DNA of 64,000 bases from Microvirga makkahensis (GCF_009830105.1 NZ_WURB01000003.1:248001-312000), one strand, 5' to 3'; shown: positions 10,153 through 20,099, numbered from the stretch's first letter. The notes: generated from the sequence alone by a model not told the origin. Program-made: numbers and translations.

Positions 10153-12399
10153 TCACTCGCCGAACTTGTTGGACTTCGGGAAGCCCTTCGGCGGCAGGCG
10201 GCCTGCTTCGGTGCGGTCCCCCAGCCAGTCGCGCAGGTCTTCCTTCGCCACTGTCCAGGTGCGGCCCGACGTGTCCCTCCAGGTGAGCCCCTCCTTCAGC
10301 GTGAAGACCTTGGCATCGGAAACGCCGCCGTCCTTGTAGCGCTGGAGGCGAACCCCCTTGCCGCGAGTCATCTCGGGAATCTGCTTCACGGGGAAGATCA
10401 GGAGCTTCCGGTTCTCCCCGATGATTGCGACATGATCGCCCTGAGCGTCGGCACAGACCACCATTTTAGCCGGCGCATCGAGGTTGAGGATCTGTTTGCC
10501 CTTGCGTGTATTCGCCGTGACGTCGTCGGCCGGTACGATGAAGCCACGCCCATCCGATCCCACCACGAGGAGCTTCGAGCCAGATTTGTACGGGAAGGCC
10601 GAGATGAAATCCGCCCCTTCTTCGAGATCGACCATGAGGCGGATCGGATCGCCGAAGCCTCGGCCACCCGGAAGCTTCGATGCATCGAGCGTGAAGAAGC
10701 GCCCGTTATCCGCCACCACGATGATCTTGGACGTGGTTTCGGCGAAGAAGGCCGTCCTGAGCTTGTCGTCGCCCCTGAACTGCAGCGAGGAGAGATCCTC
10801 CTGGTGCCCCTTCATGGCACGGACCCACCCCTTCTCGGAGACGATGACCGTGATCGGCTCCCGCTCGATCATGGCTTCAGCAAAGTCGATGTCGGAGGTA
10901 TCCGGCGCCTCGGCGAAGGTGGTACGGCGCTTGCCGAGTGCGGTATCGGGACCGAAGGTCTTGCGAACCTCCTTGATATCGGCGGAGACGGCCTTCCACT
11001 GAATCTTTTCGGAGCCGAGCAGTTCCTCGATCTTGGCCTTTTCGTCCTGCAGGTTCTTCTGCTCGCGCTTGAGCTCCATCTCTTCGAGCTTGCGGAGCGA
11101 GCGCAGGCGCGTGTCCAAGATGGCGTTCGCCTGAACCTCGGTAAGCTTGAAGACGCGCATCAACTCGGCCTTTGGCTCATCCTCCTCGCGGATGATCTTG
11201 ATCACCCGGTCGAGGTCGAGATAGACGATGAGCAGGCCGCCGAGGATCTCCAAGCGGCGATCGATCGCGGCCAAGCGGAAGGTCGAGCGGCGGATCAGCA
11301 CCTCGCGGCGATGGTCGAGCCACTCGCGCAGGCACTCCGCCAGGCTCAAGACCTTCGGCACCTTGCCGCCGGCGAGAACGTTCACGTTCATCGGGATGCG
11401 GCTTTCGAGCTCAGTCAGCTTGAACAACGATTCCATGAGGATGATCGGGTCGACGGTCTTCGCGCGTGGCTCCAGGACAACGCGGATGTCCTCCGCCGAT
11501 TCATCACGGATATCGGCCAGCAGCGGCAGCTTCTTGTCCTGCAGGAGTTCCGCAATCTTCTCGATCAGGCGAGATTTCGGCACGGAGTAAGGGATCTCGG
11601 TGACGACGATCTGCCAGTTGCCGCGCCCGAGATCCTCCTTGTGCCAGCGGGCGCGCACGCGGAAGGAGCCGCGACCCGTACTGTAAGTCTCGGCCATGGA
11701 AGCCGGGGTGTCGACGATGATTCCGCCCGTCGGCAGATCCGGGCCCTGCACGAACTGCATCAGCTGTTCTGTCGAAGCGTTGGGCTTCGATATGAGATGC
11801 AGAGCCGCGTCGCACAGCTCCGCCGCGTTGTGCGGTGGGATGGAGGTGGCCATGCCGACCGCGATACCCTGAGAGCCGTTGGCGAGCAGATTTGGGAAGG
11901 CGGCAGGCAAAACCACCGGCTCTTCATTGGCCTGATCGTAGGTTTCGCGGAAATCGACAGAATCCTCGTCGATTCCCTCCAGCAGAAGCCGCGCGACCTC
12001 CGTCAGCTTGGCCTCGGTGTAACGCATGGCGGCGGCGCCGTCGCCATCGATATTGCCGAAATTGCCCTGTCCGTCTGCGAGCGGATAGCGCTGGGCGAAG
12101 TCCTGCGCCATGCGCACCAGCGCGTCGTAGATCGACTGGTCGCCGTGCGGGTGGTACTGACCCATCACGTCGCCAACGATGCGGGCGCATTTCTTCGGCG
12201 CTGATTTCGGATCGAGCTTCAGGAGCCGCATTGCATGCAGGATGCGGCGGTGGACGGGCTTCAGACCGTCCCGCGCATCTGGCAGCGCACGGTGCATGAT
12301 CGTGGAGAGCGCATAGGCCAGATAGCGCTCTTCCAGGGCGTCCTTGAGATTGATGTTCTCGATCCCGCCGCCAGAGGGTGGATTGACCGGCTTACCCAT
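10153..12399 (-). CDS. parC: DNA topoisomerase IV subunit A
   Basis: Type IIA topoisomerase subunit of 748 residues that decatenates chromosomes with ParE. Residues 1-500 form the breakage-reunion domain: [18 protein letters not shown] (37-54), [17 protein letters not shown] (83-99, the quinolone-resistance region) and the active-site Tyr127 in [11 protein letters not shown]. The C-terminal beta-pinwheel blades (about 510-720) are less regular than in GyrA, with no canonical GyrA box seen, which favours ParC. The ParC assignment over GyrA also rests on the 748-residue length and the position beside recO. ATG 12399. The 67 bases to recO upstream hold nothing evident. Confidence 0.93.
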   Translation of the reverse strand: MGKPVNPPSGGGIENINLKDALEERYLAYALSTIMHRALPDARDGLKPVHRRILHAMRLLKLDPKSAPKKCARIVGDVMGQYHPHGDQSIYDALVRMAQDFAQRYPLADGQGNFGNIDGDGAAAMRYTEAKLTEVARLLLEGIDEDSVDFRETYDQANEEPVVLPAAFPNLLANGSQGIAVGMATSIPPHNAAELCDAALHLISKPNASTEQLMQFVQGPDLPTGGIIVDTPASMAETYSTGRGSFRVRARWHKEDLGRGNWQIVVTEIPYSVPKSRLIEKIAELLQDKKLPLLADIRDESAEDIRVVLEPRAKTVDPIILMESLFKLTELESRIPMNVNVLAGGKVPKVLSLAECLREWLDHRREVLIRRSTFRLAAIDRRLEILGGLLIVYLDLDRVIKIIREEDEPKAELMRVFKLTEVQANAILDTRLRSLRKLEEMELKREQKNLQDEKAKIEELLGSEKIQWKAVSADIKEVRKTFGPDTALGKRRTTFAEAPDTSDIDFAEAMIEREPITVIVSEKGWVRAMKGHQEDLSSLQFRGDDKLRTAFFAETTSKIIVVADNGRFFTLDASKLPGGRGFGDPIRLMVDLEEGADFISAFPYKSGSKLLVVGSDGRGFIVPADDVTANTRKGKQILNLDAPAKMVVCADAQGDHVAIIGENRKLLIFPVKQIPEMTRGKGVRLQRYKDGGVSDAKVFTLKEGLTWRDTSGRTWTVAKEDLRDWLGDRTEAGRLPPKGFPKSNKFGE

Positions 12400-12466
12400 T
12401 ACTCGAATTCCTCAACTGCGAATCGCTTCTTTATCACCTGAAATGAGAACATAACAGAAACAAACC

Positions 12467-13198
12467 TCATTCATCCCCAGCTGTCGCAAGTGCGACGAAA
12501 CGCGCACGCTCCTCCGGCGCCCGCTGGCCCTGGGGCGCGAAGACGTTCTGATGCAGGAAGAAGTCCGTCAGCGCAAATCCGGCTCTGATCTCGCTCCCGC
12601 TGGGCCGGTTGGCCTTCGTCTGGCCGATCAGGAAGCCCGGGAGTTTCAGCAGCCGGTCCTTGTAGGGCTCCCCCGCAGCCGCGCTCACGGCCCGTCCGCT
12701 CCTGGGCGAGACATAGATGAGGTCTCTCGCGGTTCCCGTGGCCGCGCAGGAATCCAGATCCAGGCCGAAGCCGAGTTCCGCCAGCATCGCGAGTTCGAAC
12801 CGCACGAAGAGCGCGGGCGCGAGATCCGGGTCGTCTAGGTGGTCCACCAGAACCGTCAAGGTTTCATAGAGGGCGAAATGCGGGTCTCGTTCTGGAACAT
12901 AGCGCAGCAGGTGCGCCAGGGCGGAAAGGCCATAAAGCGCCAGGGACGATCCCATGAGGCGAGAGGCCCGCAGCTTGATGCCTTCCACGTGGAAGGTTCC
13001 CAGATGCTCGTCAAGCCGCGCCCGCCAGGTCGCCTGGACGGTATTACCGGGCTGGAGCACAGGCTGCAGGGCCTTGGAGCGCCCGCCGTGGACGAGACCG
13101 GAGTGGCGGCCGTGCTCGCGCGTCAGCAGCTCGAGGATGACACTCGTCTCGCCAAGTTTGCGGACGCCGAGAACGACGCCTTCATCGGTCCATTGCAT
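12467..13198 (-). CDS. recO: DNA repair protein RecO
   Basis: Recombination mediator of 243 residues acting with RecR to load RecA at gaps. The N-terminal OB-fold starts MQWTDEGVVLGVRKLGETSV, with the conserved HGRHSGLVHGGRS (about 29-41). The C-terminal helical domain includes RFELAMLAELGFGLDL (near 133-148) and YVSPRSGRAVS. I start at ATG 13198 because the family begins there; an in-frame start at 13270 would add 24 residues unlike RecO. Transcription continues leftward to parC, a common order in this group. The four zinc cysteines of some RecO proteins are not present. Confidence 0.92.
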   Translation of the reverse strand: MQWTDEGVVLGVRKLGETSVILELLTREHGRHSGLVHGGRSKALQPVLQPGNTVQATWRARLDEHLGTFHVEGIKLRASRLMGSSLALYGLSALAHLLRYVPERDPHFALYETLTVLVDHLDDPDLAPALFVRFELAMLAELGFGLDLDSCAATGTARDLIYVSPRSGRAVSAAAGEPYKDRLLKLPGFLIGQTKANRPSGSEIRAGFALTDFFLHQNVFAPQGQRAPEERARFVALATAGDE

Positions 13199-13395
13199 CG
13201 GGTGCGGGTGCTTTCCTTGAGCCTTGCCAGCTGAGGCCCTGATATAAGCGCCAAACGGGCTTTTTTCCATATTTTACAAGAGCATCGGACAAATACGTTA
13301 AGATAATTTCCAAGCACTTTAGGGACCTCTCTCGGAACAAAATTGGCAGCTTGGCATTCTCGAACATCGAATTCTCCAAATGTGAATTGAGGATC

Positions 13396-15192
13396 ATGAA
13401 GTTCCCGAACCTGCTCCTTGCGAGCACTGCCATTCCGCTGATGATGCTGTCGGCGAACGCCTCTGCAATCCAGCCGGGAGCCCCTGCCGTCACCGTGGCG
13501 CAGGCTGATACCGGCGATCGGCCCCAGCAGCCCCCGCGCGTCCGACCGAGGCCGGGAGGACAAGACGAGGACGGCGCCTCCGGCCCGACGCGACGCCAAG
13601 GTCGTACGGGGGCGGACGACGAAGATGGACCGCCGCGCCCACAGCGCGGTGGCGGAGAGGACGGCGGCTCAGACCAGCCCCGCAGGCCGCGCGCTGCCAC
13701 CCCCGAGAGCGATGCCCCGACAGCCCCGCGCCAGCGCCAGGAGCGGAGAACCCAGGAGCCCCGCACCCAGGAGCCCCGCACCCAAGAGCAGCGCCAACCG
13801 GCAGAGCGGACAGCACCTGCCCGGCAGAACCAGGCCCCTGCGGAACGGACACGCACTCAGGAAGAGACCCCTCCTCGCCCCACGCGCCGGGAGCGTGACC
13901 AGCCGCAGCAAGAACGCCCCCGGGAGCAAGCTCCCGACAGGCCGACCCGTCCGCCGGCAGATACCCCAACCCCTCCCTTCACGGCTCCTGCCGAGCCAAG
14001 GTCGGCACCTGCCGTACCAAGCCCGACCGACAGGCAGCGACGGGAGCCTGAGCAGCGACGCGAGCAGGAGCGCGCCCGCCCCCCCTCCGAGCCGTCTCAA
14101 CGCACCGCACCCGCGCCCGCACAGACTGCGCCTGCGCCCAGCACGCGATCCGCTCCGGATGCCCCGGCTCCGACGCAGACCGACCCCGCGCCTCGCGCTC
14201 AACCCACGGCGCCGGAACCGGCAGCGCCACAGCAGGCCGCTCCCCGGGAGGCTCGTCCCCTTGATGCGTCGCGGGTACGCATCGAAGATCTGCGCGGTCA
14301 GCGCCGCGAGCGCAGGGAGGGCGATCGCGTCATCATCGAAGAGCCCGGCAACCGCACGATCATCCGCGAAGGCAACACCGTCATCATCCGGCATGATGAA
14401 GCGGAGCGCTTCCGCCGCATCTACGGCGCGGACGACGTACGCGTAGAGCGCCGCGGCCAAGGCGAGGAAGTGACGATCGTCCGCCGCCCTGACGGATCGG
14501 AAATCGTTTCCGTCCGCGACGAATACGGCAATCTGATCCGCCGCATCCGGCGCGAGCCCGCAGGCCGGGAGGTCATTCTCATCGAGAACCGCCGCAGCGG
14601 CATCGGTGTGCGTCCGGGCTACGGTTATGTGGAGGAAGAGGTCCTAAGGCTTCCGCCGCCGGTGGTCCGCATCCCGCGCGAGGAATACATCGTCGAGACG
14701 GAACGCGCCTCCGAGGCCGACATCGTCGAAGCCTTCACGGCCCCACCGGTCGAGCGCATCGAACGTGCCTACACCCTCGACGAGGTCCGCCGCAGCCAGC
14801 CGCTGCGTGAGCGCATGCGCCGCGTGGATCTGGATACCATCAACTTCGAGTTCGGCTCCTGGGAGCTGCCGCCGGATCAGGTCGACGCCCTTCGGGTGAT
14901 CGCCGACGGATTGCGGCAGGCCATCTCCCGCAATCCGAACGAGATCTTCCTGGTGGAAGGTCATACCGATGCGGTCGGCTCGGACGAGGACAACCTGACT
15001 CTCTCGGACCGTCGTGCGGAAACGGTGGCCACGATCCTCACACAGCAGTTCCAGATCCCTCCAGAAAACCTCACCACACAGGGTTATGGCGAGCAGTATC
15101 TGAAGGTGAACTCCCAGGGCCCCGAGGAGGAAAACCGCCGCGTTACCCTGCGCCGCATCACCCCGCTGCTGCAGGGACAAAACCAACAGTAA
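13396..15192 (+). CDS. OmpA-family outer membrane protein with long proline/arginine/glutamine-rich linker
   Basis: Exported protein of 598 residues. The Sec signal MKFPNLLLASTAIPLMMLSA ends near ANASA (24). Residues 35-290 are low-complexity, rich in Pro, Arg, Gln, Glu and Thr, with short repeats such as RTQEPRTQEP. A charged middle part (about 290-455, including repeated IIREGNTVIIRHDE-like and RIRRE segments) leads to a C-terminal OmpA/MotB peptidoglycan-binding domain (about 475-585). That domain contains EGHTDAVGSDEDNLTLSDRR, whose Asp and Arg contact diaminopimelate in the family. ATG 13396 has TTGAGGATC upstream. It probably links the outer membrane to the wall; the linker's function is unknown. 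It ends in a strong terminator. Confidence 0.88.
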   Translation: MKFPNLLLASTAIPLMMLSANASAIQPGAPAVTVAQADTGDRPQQPPRVRPRPGGQDEDGASGPTRRQGRTGADDEDGPPRPQRGGGEDGGSDQPRRPRAATPESDAPTAPRQRQERRTQEPRTQEPRTQEQRQPAERTAPARQNQAPAERTRTQEETPPRPTRRERDQPQQERPREQAPDRPTRPPADTPTPPFTAPAEPRSAPAVPSPTDRQRREPEQRREQERARPPSEPSQRTAPAPAQTAPAPSTRSAPDAPAPTQTDPAPRAQPTAPEPAAPQQAAPREARPLDASRVRIEDLRGQRRERREGDRVIIEEPGNRTIIREGNTVIIRHDEAERFRRIYGADDVRVERRGQGEEVTIVRRPDGSEIVSVRDEYGNLIRRIRREPAGREVILIENRRSGIGVRPGYGYVEEEVLRLPPPVVRIPREEYIVETERASEADIVEAFTAPPVERIERAYTLDEVRRSQPLRERMRRVDLDTINFEFGSWELPPDQVDALRVIADGLRQAISRNPNEIFLVEGHTDAVGSDEDNLTLSDRRAETVATILTQQFQIPPENLTTQGYGEQYLKVNSQGPEEENRRVTLRRITPLLQGQNQQ

Positions 15193-15218
15193 CGCTGTAC
15201 CACCCTCAAACAGGAGCG

Positions 15219-15260
15219 ATCGCCCGGCAATGAACATGAATTGCCGGGCGATTTTTTATT
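15219..15260 (+). terminator. Rho-independent terminator after the OmpA-family gene
   Basis: A perfect 13-bp stem (ATCGCCCGGCAAT at 15219-15231 with ATTGCCGGGCGAT at 15240-15252) and 8-base loop, followed by TTTTTATT. It lies 27 bases after the stop at 15192. Confidence 0.93.
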
Positions 15261-15329
15261 GCGCCAGCTTCGCGCATGCCCGGCATTTCAGAATCACTTG
15301 CGGGAATCATCAAACATAAGAGCTGAATA

Positions 15330-17081
15330 ATGCTCGGCCTCCTGCGACGCCAAATGTCTCAAGACAAATCTTCAGAAGCCGCTCCCTCCGTACCGACAGA
15401 GTTCCAGGCTTCCCCGCCGGCACATGACAGAGTCCGGGATATGGAGGTCGTGAATGCCCTTGAGGCGGATGTCCTCAAGGCAATTCAGGGGGTCACTCAG
15501 GCCATTGCCGTTGCGGCCGCGGATGTGGCGGCGGTGGAGAAGGACTTGGCGCAAATCCGCATCCATGCGGAAGAGCTTGCCGCTTCCGGCCGCTCGGCTT
15601 CCGGTGAGACGCTCTCGCTGGCCTCTTCGACGCAAGAATTGACCGCGACGGCCTCCGAGATCGGCCGAGCGATGGACCATGCCAGCGAGCGGATCGACAG
15701 CGCCGTTCAGGCGGCGCAGAAGGCCGGCAGCCTGATCGAGCAGCTCTCCGCGGCAACCGCCGAAATCGTCGGCATCGTCGACACGATTTCCGCCGTGGCA
15801 AGGCAGACCAACCTTCTCGCATTGAACGCCACCATCGAGGCGGCTCGCGCCGGCGAGGCCGGGCGCGGCTTCGCCGTCGTCGCCAGCGAGGTCAAAACCC
15901 TCTCCACAGAGACGGCCAAGGCCGCCGACGGCATCCGGCAACGGATCGACCGTCTGCGCGAAACAGCGGAAGCGTCCACGGATGCGGTGGCCTCGGTCGT
16001 CGCCATGGTTCAGGACGTCCGCCCCGTGTTCGACACGGTGCGCAATGCAGTCGGGGAACAGAATGCCGCTATCGAGGAGGTCTCGCGCCTCGCAAGCGTC
16101 ACATCGAACAGCGTGAGCAAGGTCAGCGACCGTGCAGGCGATGTGGACACCATCTCTCTCGATGCGAGCCATCGTGCCAACCAAGCCGATCAGGCGACGA
16201 GAACGGCGGATGGCTTGGCCAAGGCCCTGGGTCAGCGTTTCGTCACCGTCATTCGGCAGAGCGAGCTCGGCGACAGGCGCCAATCCGATCGCTTCCCCGT
16301 CGAGCGTCCCGTAACGATTCGCGCCGGCCTGAACAACTTTGTTTCACGTCTGATTGATCTCAGCACCGGCGGCGTGCTCTTGGCCTTGCCTGAAGCGATG
16401 CGCATGACACCCGGGCAGCATGCGGAGATCGAGACGCGAGAGACGGGACGCGTCAATGTTCGGATCGTCGCGTCGAGCTCCATGGGCCTCCATTGCACCT
16501 TCGACCGGCTCGACACCGAAGCACGCGGCCGCATCCAGAGCTTCGTCGCCGAGGTCGAGGCCAGCTACAAACCCCGCATCGTGCTGGCTCAGGAAACCGC
16601 CCGCAAGGTGGAGAAGCTGATCGAGCGGGCGGTAACGGATGGCAGCGTCTCGCGCGAGGCGGTCTTCGATACGGATTACCGGTTTCTTCCAGGCACGGAT
16701 CCTGCGCAGTACGGCACCGCCTACCTTCCCGTTTTCGAGAGCGTCTTGCCGCCCATCCTCGAGAAAGTTCTGGCGTCCGATGCGGCAATGGCCTTTTGCC
16801 TGCCCATCGATCGCAACGGCTACATCCCGGTTCATAACCGGATCTATTCGCAGCCCCAGCGCGCCAACGACCCGATCTGGAACGCCGCCAATTGCCGGAA
16901 CAAGCGGATCTTCGACGACCGCGCCGGAATCACCGCCGCCCGCTCCACGCGCCCGTTCATCGTGCAGGCCTATGCCCGTGACATGGGCGGCGGAAAGATC
17001 GTGATGATGCAGGAGGTGGACGTTCCGATCCGCGTTCTCGGACGTCATTGGGGAGGTTTGAGGATCGCTTACCGGGCTTAA
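15330..17081 (+). CDS. Soluble methyl-accepting chemotaxis protein with PilZ and C-terminal sensor-like domain
   Basis: Protein of 583 residues with no membrane segment. Residues 40-300 are an MCP coiled-coil signalling domain; the hairpin tip [20 protein letters not shown] (158-177) is the CheA/CheW-binding core. Residues 311-410 are a PilZ domain with the c-di-GMP motifs intact: RxxxR as R317-QSD-R321 and DxSxxG as D343-LSTG-G348. Residues 445-583 resemble the C-terminal module of cytoplasmic alphaproteobacterial receptors ([24 protein letters not shown]), probably a Cache-like ligand domain. It may couple c-di-GMP or a cytoplasmic cue to flagellar signalling; no che genes are in the window. 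ATG 15330 has a weak ribosome-binding site; ATG 15354 is an alternative. Confidence 0.88.
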   Translation: MLGLLRRQMSQDKSSEAAPSVPTEFQASPPAHDRVRDMEVVNALEADVLKAIQGVTQAIAVAAADVAAVEKDLAQIRIHAEELAASGRSASGETLSLASSTQELTATASEIGRAMDHASERIDSAVQAAQKAGSLIEQLSAATAEIVGIVDTISAVARQTNLLALNATIEAARAGEAGRGFAVVASEVKTLSTETAKAADGIRQRIDRLRETAEASTDAVASVVAMVQDVRPVFDTVRNAVGEQNAAIEEVSRLASVTSNSVSKVSDRAGDVDTISLDASHRANQADQATRTADGLAKALGQRFVTVIRQSELGDRRQSDRFPVERPVTIRAGLNNFVSRLIDLSTGGVLLALPEAMRMTPGQHAEIETRETGRVNVRIVASSSMGLHCTFDRLDTEARGRIQSFVAEVEASYKPRIVLAQETARKVEKLIERAVTDGSVSREAVFDTDYRFLPGTDPAQYGTAYLPVFESVLPPILEKVLASDAAMAFCLPIDRNGYIPVHNRIYSQPQRANDPIWNAANCRNKRIFDDRAGITAARSTRPFIVQAYARDMGGGKIVMMQEVDVPIRVLGRHWGGLRIAYRA

Positions 17082-17105
17082 GAAGAGCACGGCGAGCGTC
17101 CGGCC

Positions 17106-18020
17106 TCAGCCCTTCGGGAATTCCAGCCCCATCTCGCGATAGCGCTCGGGATCGTCGCTCCAGTTCTCGCGCACCTTCACGAAGATGAAGAGATGCACGG
17201 GCGCCTCGGCAATCTCGGCGATTTCCTTGCGTGCGGCCTGTCCGATGGCCTTGATGGTCTGGCCGCCCTTGCCGAGGACGATCTTGCGCTGGCTATCCCG
17301 TTCCACGAACACGGTCTGCTCGATGCGCACGGAGCCGTCCGGACGCTGCTGCCACTGGTCCGTCTCGACAGTAGACTGGTACGGCAGTTCCTCGTGCAGG
17401 CGCTCGTAGATTTTCTCGCGGGTGATCTCTGCGGCGAGCATGCGCAGTGGTGCGTCGGAGATCTGATCCTCCGGATAGAGCCACGGCCCTGCCGGCATCA
17501 TGGCGGCGAGCTGGCTCTTCAGCGTGCCGATGCCGTCGCCGTTCAGCGCCGAGATCATGAAGGTATGGGCGAAAGGCACCTTCTCGTTGAGCTTCGCCGC
17601 CAATTCCAGGAGCTTCGAGCGCTCGATCAGATCGATCTTGTTGAGGATCAGCACCTTCGGCTGCTTCAGCTCGGGCAGTTTGCCGAGGATCGCCTCCGCC
17701 TCCTCATCGATGCCTCTGCGCACGTCGAGCAACAGGGCGACCACATCCGCGTCCCCTGCCCCGCCCCAGGCCGATGTGACCATGGCGCGGTCGAGGCGGC
17801 GCTTGGGCTTGAAGATGCCCGGCGTGTCCACGAATACAATCTGGGTGTCGCCTTCAAGGGCGATGCCGCGCACTAGAGCGCGCGTCGTCTGCACCTTGCG
17901 TGAAACGATGGAGACCTTGGACCCCACGAGCGCATTGAGCAGGGTCGACTTTCCTGCGTTGGGCGCGCCGATGAGCGCGACGAAACCCGCCTTGGTGTTG
18001 GTCGGCTCAGGCTGTTCCAT
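17106..18020 (-). CDS. era: GTPase Era
   Basis: Ribosome-associated GTPase of 304 residues that binds 16S rRNA near its 3' end in 30S maturation. G1 GAPNAGKST (18-26), G2/G3 region VFVDTPGIFKPKRRLDRAM, and G4 LNKIDLIE are visible. A C-terminal KH domain carries RIEQTVFVERDSQRKIVLGK and the following GGQTIKAIG. I start at ATG 18020, which has GGAGGAAGAAC just ahead; an in-frame start at 18083 would lie inside rnc and lacks homology. It overlaps the end of rnc by 14 bases. Confidence 0.96.
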   Translation of the reverse strand: MEQPEPTNTKAGFVALIGAPNAGKSTLLNALVGSKVSIVSRKVQTTRALVRGIALEGDTQIVFVDTPGIFKPKRRLDRAMVTSAWGGAGDADVVALLLDVRRGIDEEAEAILGKLPELKQPKVLILNKIDLIERSKLLELAAKLNEKVPFAHTFMISALNGDGIGTLKSQLAAMMPAGPWLYPEDQISDAPLRMLAAEITREKIYERLHEELPYQSTVETDQWQQRPDGSVRIEQTVFVERDSQRKIVLGKGGQTIKAIGQAARKEIAEIAEAPVHLFIFVKVRENWSDDPERYREMGLEFPKG

Positions 18021-18717
18021 GTTCTTCCTCCGTCCAGACGCCCTCCCGAAGGAGAAGGCGTCGCGCCGCGGCCTGTTCCGCAATGCGCTTCGATGTGCCC
18101 TGCCCGAACTCGGTTTCGGTACCCGTCACCTTCACCATCACCCGGAACTTGGGCGCATGATCCGGCCCCGTCTGTTCGGCGACGGTGTAGATGGGCGGCG
18201 GCAGGCCACGCCCTTGCGCCCATTCCTGAAGCGCGCTCTTGGGATCGCGCAGGGCGCGGCGAGGCGCTTCCAGCAATGGTTTGAAGCTGCGCTCCACCAG
18301 CTCCCTGGCCGCATCATAGCCGCCGTCAAGGAAAACGGCCCCGATGATTGCTTCGCACACGTCCGCCAGGATGGTCGGGTTGCGCCGCTCGCCCGAATGC
18401 GCCTCGCCCGCGCCGAGCTTGAGATAGGGGCCGACATCCCAGGCGATCGCGATTTCGGCACAGCTTTCGCGGCGTACCAGTTCGGCAAGGCGCCGTGACA
18501 GCTCGCCTTCGGGCGCTTTTGGGAACGCACTGTAAAGTGTCTCGGCAATGGCGAGGCCGAGCACCCGGTCCCCGAGGAACTCGAGCCGCTGATAGCTTTG
18601 TCCACTGGCCTTGGGGGCGCTCACATGCGTGAGAGCCTCATCGAGAAGTTCGGGCTTCTGAAACTGGTATTCCAGCCTCTTCAGCAATTCGTCATAATTG
18701 GGCTTGCGACGGGCCAC
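18007..18717 (-). CDS. rnc: Ribonuclease III
   Basis: Double-strand RNA endonuclease of 236 residues, processing rRNA precursors and structured mRNAs. The catalytic signature RLEFLGDRVLG (43-53) holds the acidic metal ligands, and DVCEAIIGAVFLDGG holds the second set. A C-terminal dsRNA-binding domain spans about 160-230 (DPKSALQEWAQGRGLPPPIY; GTSKRIAEQAAARRLL). It lies 3 bases after lepB and overlaps era, so lepB-rnc-era form an operon. Confidence 0.96.
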   Translation of the reverse strand: MARRKPNYDELLKRLEYQFQKPELLDEALTHVSAPKASGQSYQRLEFLGDRVLGLAIAETLYSAFPKAPEGELSRRLAELVRRESCAEIAIAWDVGPYLKLGAGEAHSGERRNPTILADVCEAIIGAVFLDGGYDAARELVERSFKPLLEAPRRALRDPKSALQEWAQGRGLPPPIYTVAEQTGPDHAPKFRVMVKVTGTETEFGQGTSKRIAEQAAARRLLLREGVWTEEEHGTA

Positions 18718-18720
18718 GGC

Positions 18721-19500
18721 TCAATGAATCCGCTCGAACAGACGATTCCAGCGAATGTGCTGCGGCCACTCCCAGAAGCGCCACAGGGAGGCACCCTCGT
18801 CGATGGAGAAGAAGATGATCTCCGCCCGACCGACGAGGTTCTCAGCCGGAACCTGTCCCACATTCGCCTCGTCGCGGGAGTCGGTCGAGTTGTCCCGGTT
18901 GTCGCCCATCATGAAATAATGGCCGGGCTTGACCGTGTAGACCTCGGTGTTGTCCCAGTAAGCCCGGTCGCCCTTGAGCTCGATGACGAAATGACTGCTC
19001 CCGTCGGGGAAGGTTTCCTTGTAGCGGGGCACGGCGGTGGAGCGGCCGTATTCATCCACCGTCTGATAATCGTCCACGCGCTCGCGCTGAACCGGTTGTC
19101 CATTGATGTGCAGCACGCCGCCGATCACCTGGATCCGGTCGCCCGGCAGGCCGACGACCCGCTTGATGTAATCCGTGGAGTTGTCCTTGGGCAGCTTGAA
19201 CACAGCAATGTCGCCACGCTTCGGCTCGGAGCCGAAGATGCGCCCGGAAAACAGGGGCGGGCTGAAGGGCATCGAGTGCTTGGAGTAGCCGTATGCATAT
19301 TTCGAAACGAACAGATAGTCGCCGATCAGCAGAGTCGGAATGAGGGAGCCCGAGGGAATGTTGAAGGGCTGGAACAGGACAGTGCGGACCACCACCGCGA
19401 TCAGGAGGGCCTGGATGATGACCTTGATCGTTTCCCAGAGACCTTCTTCTTCCTTTTTCTTCACGGTGACACCCATGCTTTGCTTGGCGTTGTCGCTCAC
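18721..19500 (-). CDS. lepB: Signal peptidase I
   Basis: Membrane serine protease of 259 residues that cleaves Sec and Tat signal peptides. One transmembrane helix spans about 24-43 (KVIIQALLIAVVVRTVLFQP). The Ser/Lys dyad is Ser52 in IPSGSLIPTLLIGD and Lys113 in DYIKRVVGLPGDRI; the usual Met after the catalytic Ser is Leu here, a conservative change. The GDNRDNSTDSR motif is present near 200. The start is GTG at 19500; an in-frame ATG at 19476 lacks a ribosome-binding site. An 18-bp hairpin lies upstream, between lepB and acpS. Confidence 0.95.
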   Translation of the reverse strand: MSDNAKQSMGVTVKKKEEEGLWETIKVIIQALLIAVVVRTVLFQPFNIPSGSLIPTLLIGDYLFVSKYAYGYSKHSMPFSPPLFSGRIFGSEPKRGDIAVFKLPKDNSTDYIKRVVGLPGDRIQVIGGVLHINGQPVQRERVDDYQTVDEYGRSTAVPRYKETFPDGSSHFVIELKGDRAYWDNTEVYTVKPGHYFMMGDNRDNSTDSRDEANVGQVPAENLVGRAEIIFFSIDEGASLWRFWEWPQHIRWNRLFERIH

Positions 19501-19560
19501 TTGATCCGACCCATTCTTGAGGAACGCGACGGCTTGAAGCCGCCTTTGTGCGTCGCATGA

Positions 19561-19606
19561 TCGAGAGCGGCTTGCACTGGGAGGCCGAAGTGCAAGCCGC
19601 TCTCGA
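19561..19606. other. 18-bp perfect hairpin between acpS and lepB
   Basis: TCGAGAGCGGCTTGCACT at 19561-19578 is exactly complementary to AGTGCAAGCCGCTCTCGA at 19589-19606, with a 10-base loop. It is strong enough to act in RNA on either strand, but neither side has a U-run, so it is not a standard intrinsic terminator. It sits in the 167-base gap of an otherwise tightly packed operon; a processing site or a rho/attenuation element for lepB is possible. Confidence 0.7.
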
Positions 19607-19667
19607 GAAATCGAAGCTTAAGAGCTTCCGAACCCGCAGTCATGCCGGTTCGCCGCCATGCTCTAAC

Positions 19668-20099
19668 CTATGGCGGGGACCGCCGCAACGCGCCCGTCTC
19701 GCCGAGGGGAATGGCCTCGATCACGACGAAGGCCTGAGCCAGAGGCGGATCGTCCGTCAGCGAGACGTGGATGACCGGCTCGTATCCCTGCGGGGTCATG
19801 CCCCTGAGCCGCTCCAGGGCTCCGCCGGAGAGTCGCAGCGTCGGGCGGCCGCCCGGCAGGTTCACAACCTCCATGTCGCGCCAGAACACCCCCTGGCTGA
19901 GCCCCGTTCCGAGCGCCTTGGCGCAGGCCTCCTTCGCGGCGAAGCGCCGGGCATAGGAGGGGGCACGGGCGGCGCGGCGGTCGCTGCGGGCCCGCTCGCC
20001 TTCCGTATAAATGCGGTGAGTGAAGCGGTCCCCGAAGCGTTCGATGGAGCGCTCGATCCGGCGGATGTCGCAGAGGTCCGATCCGATTCCGAGAATCAT
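19668..20099 (-). CDS. acpS: Holo-[acyl-carrier-protein] synthase
   Basis: Phosphopantetheinyl transferase of 143 residues that activates ACP for fatty-acid synthesis using CoA. The Mg-binding residues are Asp8 in [11 protein letters not shown] and Glu57 in [16 protein letters not shown], followed by the conserved [17 protein letters not shown] stretch and [15 protein letters not shown]. Its ATG overlaps the pdxJ stop by 4 bases, indicating translational coupling. Confidence 0.95.
   Translation of the reverse strand: MILGIGSDLCDIRRIERSIERFGDRFTHRIYTEGERARSDRRAARAPSYARRFAAKEACAKALGTGLSQGVFWRDMEVVNLPGGRPTLRLSGGALERLRGMTPQGYEPVIHVSLTDDPPLAQAFVVIEAIPLGETGALRRSPP

Noticed and set aside
13669-14460. 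Open minus-strand frame opposite the OmpA linker
   Set aside because: Low-complexity antisense of the Pro/Arg-rich linker.
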